NCBI GenBank assembly: GCA_021798435.1
Contig: JAJZGN010000002.1
Location: 1 to 24,374, forward strand
DNA: 24,374 bases
Reading direction: 5' to 3'
From: a bacterium
GTDB taxonomy: Bacteria > Chloroflexota > Dormibacteria > Aeolococcales > Bog-877
Shown here: piece after piece, positions 14,012 through 22,600 of the stretch
Numbering within the stretch: position 1 is the first letter of the stretch
Layout: each line of letters starts with the position of its first letter
Made by a program: the position numbers and the translations under genes
The notes under the pieces: model-generated
The model's database searches: none
Told to the model about the DNA's origin: nothing
Seen by the model: only the letters and a program-made list of their open reading frames with translations

Positions 14012-15985
14012 ATGGCCCAATCTCCGCAGGGCGGCTCCGCGCCGCCCCGGCGGCCCCCCCCCTGGCGCTCGCTCCAATTCCTGCTGCCGGTGGGCATCTT
14101 CCTGGCCCTCAACCTCCTGGTGGCCAACGTCTTCTTCCCACCGGCCAGCCCCAAGACCATAACCGTCCCCTACAACCGCTTCGTGACCGAGGTCCAGGCC
14201 AATGACGTCACAAGCATCACCGCCACCGGGGACAGCATCGAGGGCACCTTCAAGAGTCCCACCGGGGCGAGCGACTCCAGCAAGAACAAGGCCCTCCACT
14301 TCACAACGCAGGTCCCCGCTTTCGCGGGCGGCCAGCTGGAGTCGCTGCTGTCCGCTCACAACGTCACCATCAACGCCCAGAACCCCAACCCCCCGACCTC
14401 GGCTCTGGTCGAAATCCTCTACAGCTTCGGGCCCACCCTTCTCTTCCTGGTGTTCTTCGTCTGGCTGATGCGTCGCACCGCCGCCTCGGCGGGCGGGGGC
14501 CTCTTCAGCCTGGGCCGCTCCCAGGCCCGGCTCTATGACCCCGAGAAACCCGCCACCACCTTCGCGGATGTCGCCGGGATCGAGGAGGCGAAGGAAGAGC
14601 TGGAGGAGATAGTCGACTTTCTGCGCCAGCCGGGCAAGTACCAGCGCCTCGGCGGCAGCATCCCCAAGGGGGTGTTGCTGGTGGGCCTTCCCGGAACCGG
14701 CAAGACCCTGCTGGCCCGGGCGGTGGCCGGGGAGGCGGGGGTCCCCTTCTTCAGCATCTCGGCGTCGGAGTTCATCGAGATGGTGGTCGGCGTGGGGGCC
14801 TCCCGAGTGCGCGACCTGTTCAACAAGGCCAAGGCGGCGGCCCCGGCGATCATCTTTGTCGACGAGCTGGATGCCGTGGGTCGGAGCCGCAGCGTCGGCC
14901 CCAGCTTCGGGGGCCACGACGAGCGGGAGCAGACCCTGAACCAGATCCTGACCGAGATGGATGGCTTCGACTCCCGCGAGGGGGTCATCGTACTGGCCGC
15001 CACCAACCGCGCTGACGTGCTGGACTCGGCCCTGCTGCGGCCCGGACGCTTCGACCGGCGGGTGATGGTGCAGCCACCAGATCGGGTCGGTCGGGCCGCC
15101 ATCCTGGGGATCCACACCAAGGGGGTGCCGCTGGCGGCCGACGTCGACCTGGGCGCCCTGGCCTCCCGGACCCCGGGCCTGGTGGGCGCCGAGCTGCGCA
15201 ACCTGGTCAATGAGGCGGCCCTGACCGCCGCCCGCAAGAACCGGGCCGCCGTCACGATGGACGACTTCACAGAGTCGCTGGAGAAGGTCCTGCTGGGCGC
15301 GGCTCGGCGCATCGTCATGAGCACCGCGGATCGGGAGCGGACCGCCTACCACGAGGCCGGGCACGCGCTGCTTGGACTCCTGGTGCCGGAGGCCGACCCG
15401 GTCCGCCGGGTGTCGATCATCCCTCGGGGCCGGGCCCTCGGTGTGACAGTCCAGGCGCCGGTGGACGACCGCCAGAACTACCCCGAGACCTATCTGCGGG
15501 CGCGTATCGTCGGGGCCCTGGGTGGGCGAGCCGCCGAGCAGCTGGTCTACGGAGTGGTGACCACCGGGGCGGAGAGCGACCTGCAGCAGGTCACCAACAT
15601 CGCCAGGCAGATGGTGGTTCGCTGGGGGATGAGCCCCAAGATCGGGCCCCTCAACCTGGCGGACGACCCGGAGCAGCAGACCATGATGATGACCCAGCGC
15701 CCCTACAGCGAGGCCACAGCTCAGGTGATCGACTCGGAGGTGCGACGGATCGTCGACGAGTGCTTCGCCGAGGCGGTGAGCCTGCTCGAGCAGAACCGGG
15801 ACAAGCTTGAGGTGCTGACCACCGCCCTGCTCCGGGAGGAGTCGCTGGAGGAGGCGGAGATCCTGCGGGTGACTGGCCTTCCCCCTAAGCCGGTGGCCCC
15901 GGAGCCGGCGCCCCGGCCGGAGAAGGAGCCGGTGGCATCAGCACAGGATGCCGTCCCCGAGAAGGGCCTCACCTCCCAGCTCTGA
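14012..15985 (+). CDS. ftsH: FtsH, membrane-anchored ATP-dependent zinc metalloprotease
   Basis: The protein has 657 residues and the complete FtsH layout. TM1 (about 23-45, [20 protein letters not shown]) and TM2 (about 132-155, [11 protein letters not shown]) flank an extracytoplasmic domain. The AAA+ module has Walker A GLPGTGKT (225-232), Walker [12 protein letters not shown] (about 279-289) and the second region of homology, [19 protein letters not shown]. The peptidase has HEAGH (447-451) with the third zinc ligand at D523 in TGAESDLQQ. All catalytic residues are present. FtsH degrades misfolded membrane proteins and selected regulators. A Pro/Glu/Ala-rich tail follows the protease. It lies 56 bp after the imuAB operon on the same strand; a leaderless-type start signal suggests its own promoter. 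It meets the MFS gene tail to tail with 6 bp between. Confidence 0.96.
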   Translation: MAQSPQGGSAPPRRPPPWRSLQFLLPVGIFLALNLLVANVFFPPASPKTITVPYNRFVTEVQANDVTSITATGDSIEGTFKSPTGASDSSKNKALHFTTQVPAFAGGQLESLLSAHNVTINAQNPNPPTSALVEILYSFGPTLLFLVFFVWLMRRTAASAGGGLFSLGRSQARLYDPEKPATTFADVAGIEEAKEELEEIVDFLRQPGKYQRLGGSIPKGVLLVGLPGTGKTLLARAVAGEAGVPFFSISASEFIEMVVGVGASRVRDLFNKAKAAAPAIIFVDELDAVGRSRSVGPSFGGHDEREQTLNQILTEMDGFDSREGVIVLAATNRADVLDSALLRPGRFDRRVMVQPPDRVGRAAILGIHTKGVPLAADVDLGALASRTPGLVGAELRNLVNEAALTAARKNRAAVTMDDFTESLEKVLLGAARRIVMSTADRERTAYHEAGHALLGLLVPEADPVRRVSIIPRGRALGVTVQAPVDDRQNYPETYLRARIVGALGGRAAEQLVYGVVTTGAESDLQQVTNIARQMVVRWGMSPKIGPLNLADDPEQQTMMMTQRPYSEATAQVIDSEVRRIVDECFAEAVSLLEQNRDKLEVLTTALLREESLEEAEILRVTGLPPKPVAPEPAPRPEKEPVASAQDAVPEKGLTSQL

Positions 15986-15991
15986 TCGAGC

Positions 15992-17224
15992 TCAGGGGTC
16001 TTCCGCCAGCCGCCGGTCGCTGAGCCGGGCCCGGGGCACCGCGGCCAGCATGGTCACCCCGGCGGCGGCCCCCAGCACCGCTGCGTAGAGGTACGCCAAC
16101 TGGGGGGCGACCCCGTAGAGCACCCCCATCACCAGGTTGCCCACGAACACCCCCCAGCTGCGGGCTGCCGCCAGGGCGCCGAAGCCCCGGCCGGCCGCCG
16201 ACCCCGGGCGCAGGAACGACATCAGGCTGGGTTCTAGGATCTCGACGACCCCGAGGCCGAAGCCCAGGGCGGCGACCCCCGGGAGAAGCGCCGCCAGCCC
16301 GAGATGGAAGCCGTACCCGGCCGCGAGCAGCACCGCTCCCAGCACACCTCCCCCGTATCCCTGCCAGGCGAGTTCATGGAACCTTCTGGCCAGCGTGCTC
16401 CCCAGGAAGCGGGGCAGGAGGTACCCGGTGGCGGCGGAGACCGCCTGGAAGAGGAGGAAGGCCCCGATGCCCGCCACCGCACCGCCGCCCCCCTGGGCGA
16501 CAGTAAGGATGGGAAAGCCCACCGCGTAGAAGGTGAAGCCGAACAGGGCGGCGGCCAGGAGCAGGGCCCCAGCCCCGGGAAGCGGAGGGGGCTGCGGGCC
16601 AGGATCGGCTGCCCCGGGGGAACGGGGCCCCCTGCTGCCGGTTCGCGCCCGGGAGAGGGCGAAGGTGGAGGCCACGAGGGGTGCCGCGGTGGCCAGGAAT
16701 ATCCAGCGATAGGGGAGGTGGGCGGAGACCGTGGCCAGCACCCACACCCCGGCCAGGGCGCCGCCCCCGACGTCGAGGGCATGGAGGAAGCCGAAGGCGG
16801 AATTGCGAGCGGAGGCGTCGGGAACGGCCTCGGTCAGCATCACCCGCCGGGAGGGGCTTCGCAAGTTGCGGAACCACCAGCCACCGCTGAGCAGTCCAAT
16901 CGAGACGGAGGGGTTGGTGGAGAGAGCGCTCAGGGAGAGCAGGGGGATGAGGGAGTTCCCCAGGAGGGCGACGCGGCGGTGGCCGAGGCGGTCTCCCAGC
17001 CTTGCCCCCAGCAGGGAGAAGAGGGTGCCTCCCCCATAGCTGACGGCACTCGCCACTCCGAACAGCACCACCGGCTGGTGCAGTCCGAGGACCAGAAAGA
17101 GGGGGAAGCCGGCCAGCACGGCCTGGTAGCCAAGGTCGGCGAAGAAGGCCGAGAGGGAGATGGCCCACACATCCGGGGTGCGCCAACCCGTCGGCACCAG
17201 TGCGGGCCCGTTCTTTCGACTCAC
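15992..17224 (-). CDS. MFS transporter
   Basis: The product has 410 residues with about 11-12 hydrophobic segments and the MFS loop signature between TM2 and TM3, GARLGDRLGHRRVALLG (G-x-x-x-D-R-x-G-x-R/K). A central cytoplasmic loop rich in Arg, Pro and Gly divides the two six-helix halves. FRNLRSPSRRVMLTEAVP and ARNSAFGFLHALD follow the pattern of drug/unknown-substrate MFS exporters. GTG 17224 is chosen because the upstream frame is Pro/Gly/Arg-rich and overlaps the ParA-like gene; GGAG lies 12 bases before it. The gap to the ParA-like gene is 44 bp, so it could be the third gene of the CHAD-ParA operon. Substrate unknown. Confidence 0.85.
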   Translation of the reverse strand: MSRKNGPALVPTGWRTPDVWAISLSAFFADLGYQAVLAGFPLFLVLGLHQPVVLFGVASAVSYGGGTLFSLLGARLGDRLGHRRVALLGNSLIPLLSLSALSTNPSVSIGLLSGGWWFRNLRSPSRRVMLTEAVPDASARNSAFGFLHALDVGGGALAGVWVLATVSAHLPYRWIFLATAAPLVASTFALSRARTGSRGPRSPGAADPGPQPPPLPGAGALLLAAALFGFTFYAVGFPILTVAQGGGGAVAGIGAFLLFQAVSAATGYLLPRFLGSTLARRFHELAWQGYGGGVLGAVLLAAGYGFHLGLAALLPGVAALGFGLGVVEILEPSLMSFLRPGSAAGRGFGALAAARSWGVFVGNLVMGVLYGVAPQLAYLYAAVLGAAAGVTMLAAVPRARLSDRRLAEDP

Positions 17225-17268
17225 CGATTGCTCAAACTCCGCCCCCTGGGCCTTCCCCGACGCTACCC

Positions 17269-18051
17269 TTACCCCCCTGGGAGCGACGCGGCGGTGGCGC
17301 CGTGACCAGGGGCGCTCAGCTCCCTCACCTCCGCCCACAGGTCCTGATAGGCGTGGGCCGCAGGGGTGCTCGCAGCGAAGGCGTGCATTGGGGAGCGCCT
17401 CGGGCCCATCTGCTCCACCGCGGAGGAGATGGGGATGGCGGCCCGGGCCAGGGATGGGAGCCCGGCCCGGAGCTCCTCGGCCACCTCTCGATGCAAGCGG
17501 CGGCGGCGGTCGACCAGGGAAAGGAATGGCAGCAGGGCAGGGCGCGGCGCCTTGAGCTCCCGCACCAGACCCATCACCTGCTCCAGGGTCCTCCAGGAGA
17601 GGGTCGCCGGGATGACGGGAACCAGCACCAGCCGGGCGGCCCGCAGCGCCGCCTGGGACACGAGGGAGGCGCTCGGTGGGCAGTCGAGGAGCGCGAGGTC
17701 GTACCTGCCCGCCAGGGGCCGAAGCTGGTCGCCGAGGCGGCGGGTCGAATGGGGGGTGCGGTCGAGGACCAGGTCCATGGCTCGGTAGGAGCGATCGGCG
17801 GGCAAGAGGTCGAGGTTGTCGAACTCGGTGCCCCGGATGCGTTGCTCCAGCCGGCCGGCCTTGCCGATCAGGGCCCGAGCTCCGCCCTTCACCTTCGGGC
17901 GGCCGCGCAGCAGGTAGGTGGCCCCACCCTGGGGATCGAGGTCCCACAGGATGGTCCGATAGCCGTCGCGAGCCGCCAGGAAGGCGAGGTTGACGGCGGC
18001 CGAGGTCTTGCCCACCCCGCCCTTCAGGTTGTAGACAGCAACGGTCAGCAT
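17269..18051 (-). CDS. ParA/Soj-like ATPase (orphan, no ParB nearby)
   Basis: The 260-residue protein has the deviant Walker A of the ParA/MinD group, KGGVGKT (10-16) with the signature lysine K10. It also has the switch motif ILWDLDPQGGAT (34-45) and Walker B-like ALLDCPPSASL. The middle part, VPVIPATLSWRTLEQVMGLV, is typical of ParA rather than MinD, and no C-terminal amphipathic membrane helix is seen. Such ATPases dimerise with ATP, bind DNA non-specifically and move or space a cargo: chromosome, plasmid or protein cluster. No parB or parS-like repeat is present, so it is unlikely to be the chromosome segregation copy. Its ATG shares one base with the stop of the CHAD gene (TGATG), indicating coupled translation and possibly a shared task. 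Confidence 0.9.
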   Translation of the reverse strand: MLTVAVYNLKGGVGKTSAAVNLAFLAARDGYRTILWDLDPQGGATYLLRGRPKVKGGARALIGKAGRLEQRIRGTEFDNLDLLPADRSYRAMDLVLDRTPHSTRRLGDQLRPLAGRYDLALLDCPPSASLVSQAALRAARLVLVPVIPATLSWRTLEQVMGLVRELKAPRPALLPFLSLVDRRRRLHREVAEELRAGLPSLARAAIPISSAVEQMGPRRSPMHAFAASTPAAHAYQDLWAEVRELSAPGHGATAASLPGG

Positions 18052-19628
18052 CAGGCCCGTTCCCGGCCGGCGGCCGCGCGCGCCCACCGCCTCAGCTTGG
18101 GCTGGGTGAACGCCTCGACCCTCGGGACGACGGCTTGCCTTGCCCGTTCGCGGCGCTCCCGCAGTTGGTGATCCAGGCGTCCGAGGGCGAGGACCGCCTC
18201 GGGCCCTGAGGTCGCTGCCATGGGGGCGAGTTTCAACAGCTCGGACTCCTGCACCTGGGTGTCCTGGAATTCGCCGAGGCAGTCCTGAAGGGAGCGCAGC
18301 ACGGTCAGGAGCTCACGGTACTCCCCGCCGTCCAGGGTGGGGGCGAAGAACTCCAGGAGGTAGCGGAGCTCCTTGCAGCGCTTGCGCAGGCTGTGGAACC
18401 GCTCTGGGGGCGACGCCGGGCCCAGGGCCAGGGCCCTCCGGAGAGCCCGGCGGTACGCCCTTCCGGCTCGTTCCCGCGCCAGCGCCTCGACGGGTCGGCC
18501 GCCCGGGACGGCAGAGCTGCCGCCCCGGGTGACGGCGGCCCAGCGGCGGAGAGCGGTCTTCCATCGAGAGCTGCGGATCTGAGTCGAAAGCCGAGACCAG
18601 CTCTGGGCACGCCGCTCGGCGAGATGGCGCAGCAGGGGCTCGGCCGCCGCGCCTCCGGTCGAGGAGAGGGCCTGGAGCAGGACATCCATGTCCCTGGTCG
18701 GGGTGGTCAGGTCCCCCATCCACCGGAGATCGGCAGCCAACCGGGCCACGCCCGCCCCAGGCAGACAGTCGCCCACCAGCTTGAGAGCGGACCGGGCCCG
18801 CCGCACCGCGACCCGCAGGTCGTGGAGAAACTCCACGTCGAGGTCGGCGAGGACCCCGGGTGCGTTGGCGGCGACCACCGCCAGGAGGTCGCGCAGGATC
18901 CGCCGCACCGCCTGGTCCGAGGGCTCGGCGGGATCGACCGGTCTTGATCGAGCTCCCTCGGCACGGTCCAGCCAGACCAGCCAGCCTCCAGAGCTCGTCT
19001 CCAGCCCTCCCATTCCGACCAGCCGGCGGCGCAGCTCCTCAGTGGAGCGATGCCCTGCGCCCACCAGCGTCACTCGCAGCCAGGTCCGCGGGGTCGCCCC
19101 CCTCGACCCGAGGCGTTCCTCCCACCGCACCTCTCCCAGGGCCCTGCCCCGGGGAGCGCGGAGGGAGATGGTGTGCTTCCGGGTACGCAGCCGGGCGATC
19201 GGAAGCAGCGCCCTCCCCCCGATCAGGCGGCCGATGACCACGGCCGCAGGTCCCTCGCTGAGGAGCTGTTCCAGCCGCCACCCACTCTCGTTCCGGCGCG
19301 ATCGGGGCAGGTGGCAGGGGACGCTCCAGGCAGAACCCCCATCCACTCCCGCAATCTCGGCCCGGTCACCTTCGGGGCGCCGCCCCCAGGAGAGCAGCAT
19401 GCTGACACCGGCCCGTCTGAGGCGCCTGTCGAAGGTGTCCACCCAGCGGCGGTCGATGACCTCCACGGCCTCCCGGTCCCGTCTCGGCACCTGGAGCAGG
19501 TCACGCATGGTGGCCACCGGGAGAAGAGCTCGGGAGGTGAACTCGAGCGTCGTTCGGGACCCGCCGGCCGGCCGGTCTGTTGTGGGCGCCGGGAGGGCAG
19601 CCGAGCGGGGACCTTCACCTGCTGCCAT
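18051..19628 (-). CDS. CHAD-domain protein with degenerate CYTH-like N-terminus
   Basis: The 525-residue protein has two parts. Residues about 240-510 form a CHAD domain, with HDLRVAVRRARSALKL around H269 and HSLRKRCKELRYLLEF around H412, the conserved His/Arg/Lys helices that bind polyphosphate. The N-terminal 230 residues look like a worn CYTH (triphosphate tunnel) domain: LEFTSRALLP replaces the ExExK signature and DTFDRRLRRAGVSMLL resembles the YYDT...LR strand. Most catalytic acids and lysines are missing, so an active triphosphatase is doubtful. CHAD proteins are known to associate with polyphosphate granules. ATG 19628 has no Shine-Dalgarno; CAGAAT lies 6 bases before it, which suggests a leaderless start. 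The LexA box of dnaE2 lies 37 bp upstream on the divergent side. It is co-transcribed with the ParA-like gene. Confidence 0.85.
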   Translation of the reverse strand: MAAGEGPRSAALPAPTTDRPAGGSRTTLEFTSRALLPVATMRDLLQVPRRDREAVEVIDRRWVDTFDRRLRRAGVSMLLSWGRRPEGDRAEIAGVDGGSAWSVPCHLPRSRRNESGWRLEQLLSEGPAAVVIGRLIGGRALLPIARLRTRKHTISLRAPRGRALGEVRWEERLGSRGATPRTWLRVTLVGAGHRSTEELRRRLVGMGGLETSSGGWLVWLDRAEGARSRPVDPAEPSDQAVRRILRDLLAVVAANAPGVLADLDVEFLHDLRVAVRRARSALKLVGDCLPGAGVARLAADLRWMGDLTTPTRDMDVLLQALSSTGGAAAEPLLRHLAERRAQSWSRLSTQIRSSRWKTALRRWAAVTRGGSSAVPGGRPVEALARERAGRAYRRALRRALALGPASPPERFHSLRKRCKELRYLLEFFAPTLDGGEYRELLTVLRSLQDCLGEFQDTQVQESELLKLAPMAATSGPEAVLALGRLDHQLRERRERARQAVVPRVEAFTQPKLRRWARAAAGRERA

Positions 19629-19637
19629 GGCGAGATT

Positions 19638-19665
19638 CTGACAGCTGGGCCTGGAGCCCTATAAG
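19638..19665 (+). promoter_or_regulatory. Predicted dnaE2 promoter (CTGACA-N16-TATAAG)
   Basis: CTGACA (19638-19643) and TATAAG (19660-19665) lie 16 bases apart, and the LexA box begins at the last base of the -10. Bound LexA would block the start region. A second -10-like box, TAAGAT (19679-19684), lies exactly 6 bases before the ATG and could give a leaderless mRNA. Which of the two is used is open. Confidence 0.45.
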
Positions 19666-19676
19666 AACAGATGTTC
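19665..19676. promoter_or_regulatory. LexA (SOS) box between dnaE2 and the CHAD gene
   Basis: GAACAGATGTTC fits the Gram-positive LexA core (GAAC-RNRY-GTTC) and, with the following GT, differs from the imuA box at one base of 14. It is 14 bp before the dnaE2 ATG and 36 bp before the CHAD ATG on the other strand. Since the site is a palindrome, it could control both directions. Confidence 0.82.
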
Positions 19677-19690
19677 GTTAAGATACGGGA

Positions 19691-22600
19691 ATGGGTCCTG
19701 TCCCCTTCTCCGAGTGCTGGGCGCGCTCCTACTTCTCCTTCCTTGAGGGGGCCAGCTCTCCGGAGGCGTTGGTGGAGCGGGCCCGGGAGCTGGAGATGCC
19801 GGCCATCGGGCTGGTGGACCGGGGCGGCCTGTACGGGGCCGTGCGGCTGGTGCGGGCCGCCCGGCGCTTGGGAGTGCGGGCCATGGTGGGGGCTGAGCTG
19901 GACCTGCACGGGGGCGGCCGCCTGGCGGTGCTCGCTCCGGACCGCACTGCCTACCAGCAGCTCTGCCGGGCGGTGAGCAGAGCCCAGCTCGCCGGCGTCA
20001 AGGGGGCTCCGCGGCTGTGCCTCGAGGGTCTGGACGAGGTGCTGGGGAGAGCGGCCGGGGCTGCCGAAGCGGGGCAGCGGGACGCCCGCCGGCCGGCGGG
20101 GCTGAGCGAGAGGATTCGCCGCGACTCGCGCACCCGGCTGGCCGCGGAGCACTGGGTGAGGGCGGCCGACCTCGACCGCTGCGTCTTCCTGCTCGGGGGG
20201 CCGCACAGCCCGCTGAGCAGGGCGCTGAGCCGGGGGGAGTGGTCGGTGGCCAGGGAGGCGCTGGCCACCCTCCAAGCGCAGCTGGAGCCAAAGAACCTCT
20301 ATCTCTGTCTGCAGCATCACCTGCACCCCGGCGACGACTGGCTGGCCGCCGAGACCGCCGCCCTGGCCGCGGAGCTGGGGGTGGCCGTCATGGCCAGCGC
20401 CCAGCCCCGCTATGCCCGTACCGGCGACGGCCGACTCCTTGATGTGCTGACCTCCATCCGCCATGGCTGCACCCTGGAGGAGGCGGCGGCTTCGGGACTG
20501 CTCCTGCCCAATCACGAGTACTGGATGCGCGATGGCGCGGGGCTGGCCGAGCTCTTGCCGAATCCTGAGGCCCTGGTGGGGGCTTCCGAGCTGGCCTCCC
20601 GAGCCGACCTGGAGATGGACTTTCGCCACAGCCGCTTCCCCGGCCTAAGGCTGCCCCCGGGAGTGGACCCCGACCTGCGGCTGAGGCAGCTTTGTGAGGA
20701 GGGCATCCCGAGCCGCTACCCCGGCCCGCGGGAGGCCGTGGATGCCCGGCTGGCCCATGAGCTGGAGGTGATCGGCAGCTGCCACCTGGCGGAGTTCTTC
20801 CTCATAGTGGCCGAGCTGATGGAGTTCGCCCGCCGAGAGGGGATCCCGGCCCAGGGCCGGGGTTCGGCGGCGGACAGCCTGGCCGCCTACCTCCTGGGGA
20901 TCACAAGGGTCGACCCTCTGGCCCACAACCTCCTCTTCGAGCGCTTCCTCCACGAGGGCATGGAGAGCACCCCGGACATCGACATCGATGTCTCCACCAC
21001 TCACCGGGAGCGGCTCATCCAGCACGTCTACGACACCTACGGTGAGGAGCGCACCGGGATGGTCTGCACCGTCATCACCTTCCGCCTGCGCCTGGCGCTG
21101 CGCCAGGTCGGGGCCGCCCTCGGGATCCCCGACCGGCTCCTGGAGCAGCTGGCCAAGGCCGTGGACCGGGACGTGGAGGGAGAGGGGGGAGCGACCCTGG
21201 TGGAGCGGCTTCTGGCGGTGGCGAGCCGGGCGCCCTCCGAGGCGATGTCGGCTCGGGAGTGGAGGCAGTTCGCGGAGCTGGTGGACCAGGTGGTCGGGGT
21301 TCCGCGGCACCTCTCGATTCACGTCGGCGGGATGCTGGTCACGGGTGAGCCGCTCTGGGACATCGCCCCCCTGGAGCGGGCCACTCGTGCCGGCCGGGTG
21401 GTGGTGCAGTTCGACAAAGATGATGTTGAGGATCTGGGCCTCATCAAGATCGATCTGCTGGGCCTGCGCACCCTCTCGGCGGTGGAGGAGGCGCTGACAG
21501 AGCTGGAACGGGTGGGGGAGGTGCGCCCTGATCTGGACCGGCTGGACCTGGCCGACCCGGAGGTGTACGAGATGTGCTCCCGCGCCGACACCGTGGGGGT
21601 GTTCCAGATCGAGTCGCGGGCCCAGCAGCAGACCCTGCCCCGCGCCCGTCCTCGGGAGTTCAACGATCTGGTGGTGGAGGTGGCGATCATCCGCCCCGGG
21701 CCCATGCAGGGCAAGGCGGTCCACCCCTACCTGCGCCGCCGCCAGGGCCAGGAGCCGGTCCGCTACCTGCATCCGAGATTGGAGCCCATCCTCCGGGACA
21801 CCCTGGGGGTGATCCTCTACCAGGAGCAGATCATCGAGATCGCCATGAGCCTGGCGGGGTTCAGCGCCGCCCGGGCGGACCGCTTCCGGCGGGCGATGAA
21901 CCGGCATCGCTCAAGGGAGGAGATGGACTCCCTGGGGGCGGAGTTTCTTGCCGGCTGCGGCGCCCAGGGAGTGGAGGATGAGATCGGGGCCGAGCTGTTC
22001 GCCGCGGTGCGAGGGTTCGCCGAGTTCGGCTTCTGCCGCAGTCACGCCGCCGCCTTCGCCCGGACCGCGTACGAGACCGCCTGGCTGCGACTGCACCATC
22101 CGGAAGCCTACCTGGTGGGGCTTCTCAATCTGCAGCCCATGGGCTTCTACCACCCCTCGGTGCTGGTGGATGATGCCCGCCGCCACGGGGTCGTGGTGCT
22201 GCCGGTGGATGTGAACCACAGCGCCTCCCGCTGCCGGGTGGAACGGAAGGGGAGCGGCTTGGCGGTGCGTCTGGGGTTCAACTATGTGAAGGGGGTGGGA
22301 GAGGTCTGGGGGGAGCGGCTGGATGCCCACCGCCGGCGCGGAGAGTACCGAACCCCGGAGGAGTTCTGGCTTCGCACCCGGCTCAGCCGGGAGGCGATGG
22401 GAGCCCTGGTTCTGGTGGGAGCCCTGGACGGCTTTGCGGTGCCGCGCCGGGAGCTGCTCTGGAGGCTCCGAGGGATCGAGGATGAGATCGAGTCCTCGGG
22501 CCAGCCCTGGCTCCTGCCCCTGCCGGCCCCACCCCCGGCTCTGCCCCCCATGACGCCGGAGGAGCGCTTGGCAACCGACTATCGCTTCCTGGGCCTCAGC

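Noticed and set aside
13628..15364. 578-codon open frame antisense to ftsH and the DUF6504-like gene
   Set aside because: It is a mirror of the ftsH codons; the translation is low-complexity and no family is recognisable.
17269..18051. Chromosomal parA of a parAB-parS system
   Set aside because: No parB follows, no parS-like repeats are seen, and none of the usual rsmG, jag or rnpA neighbours of the origin region is present.
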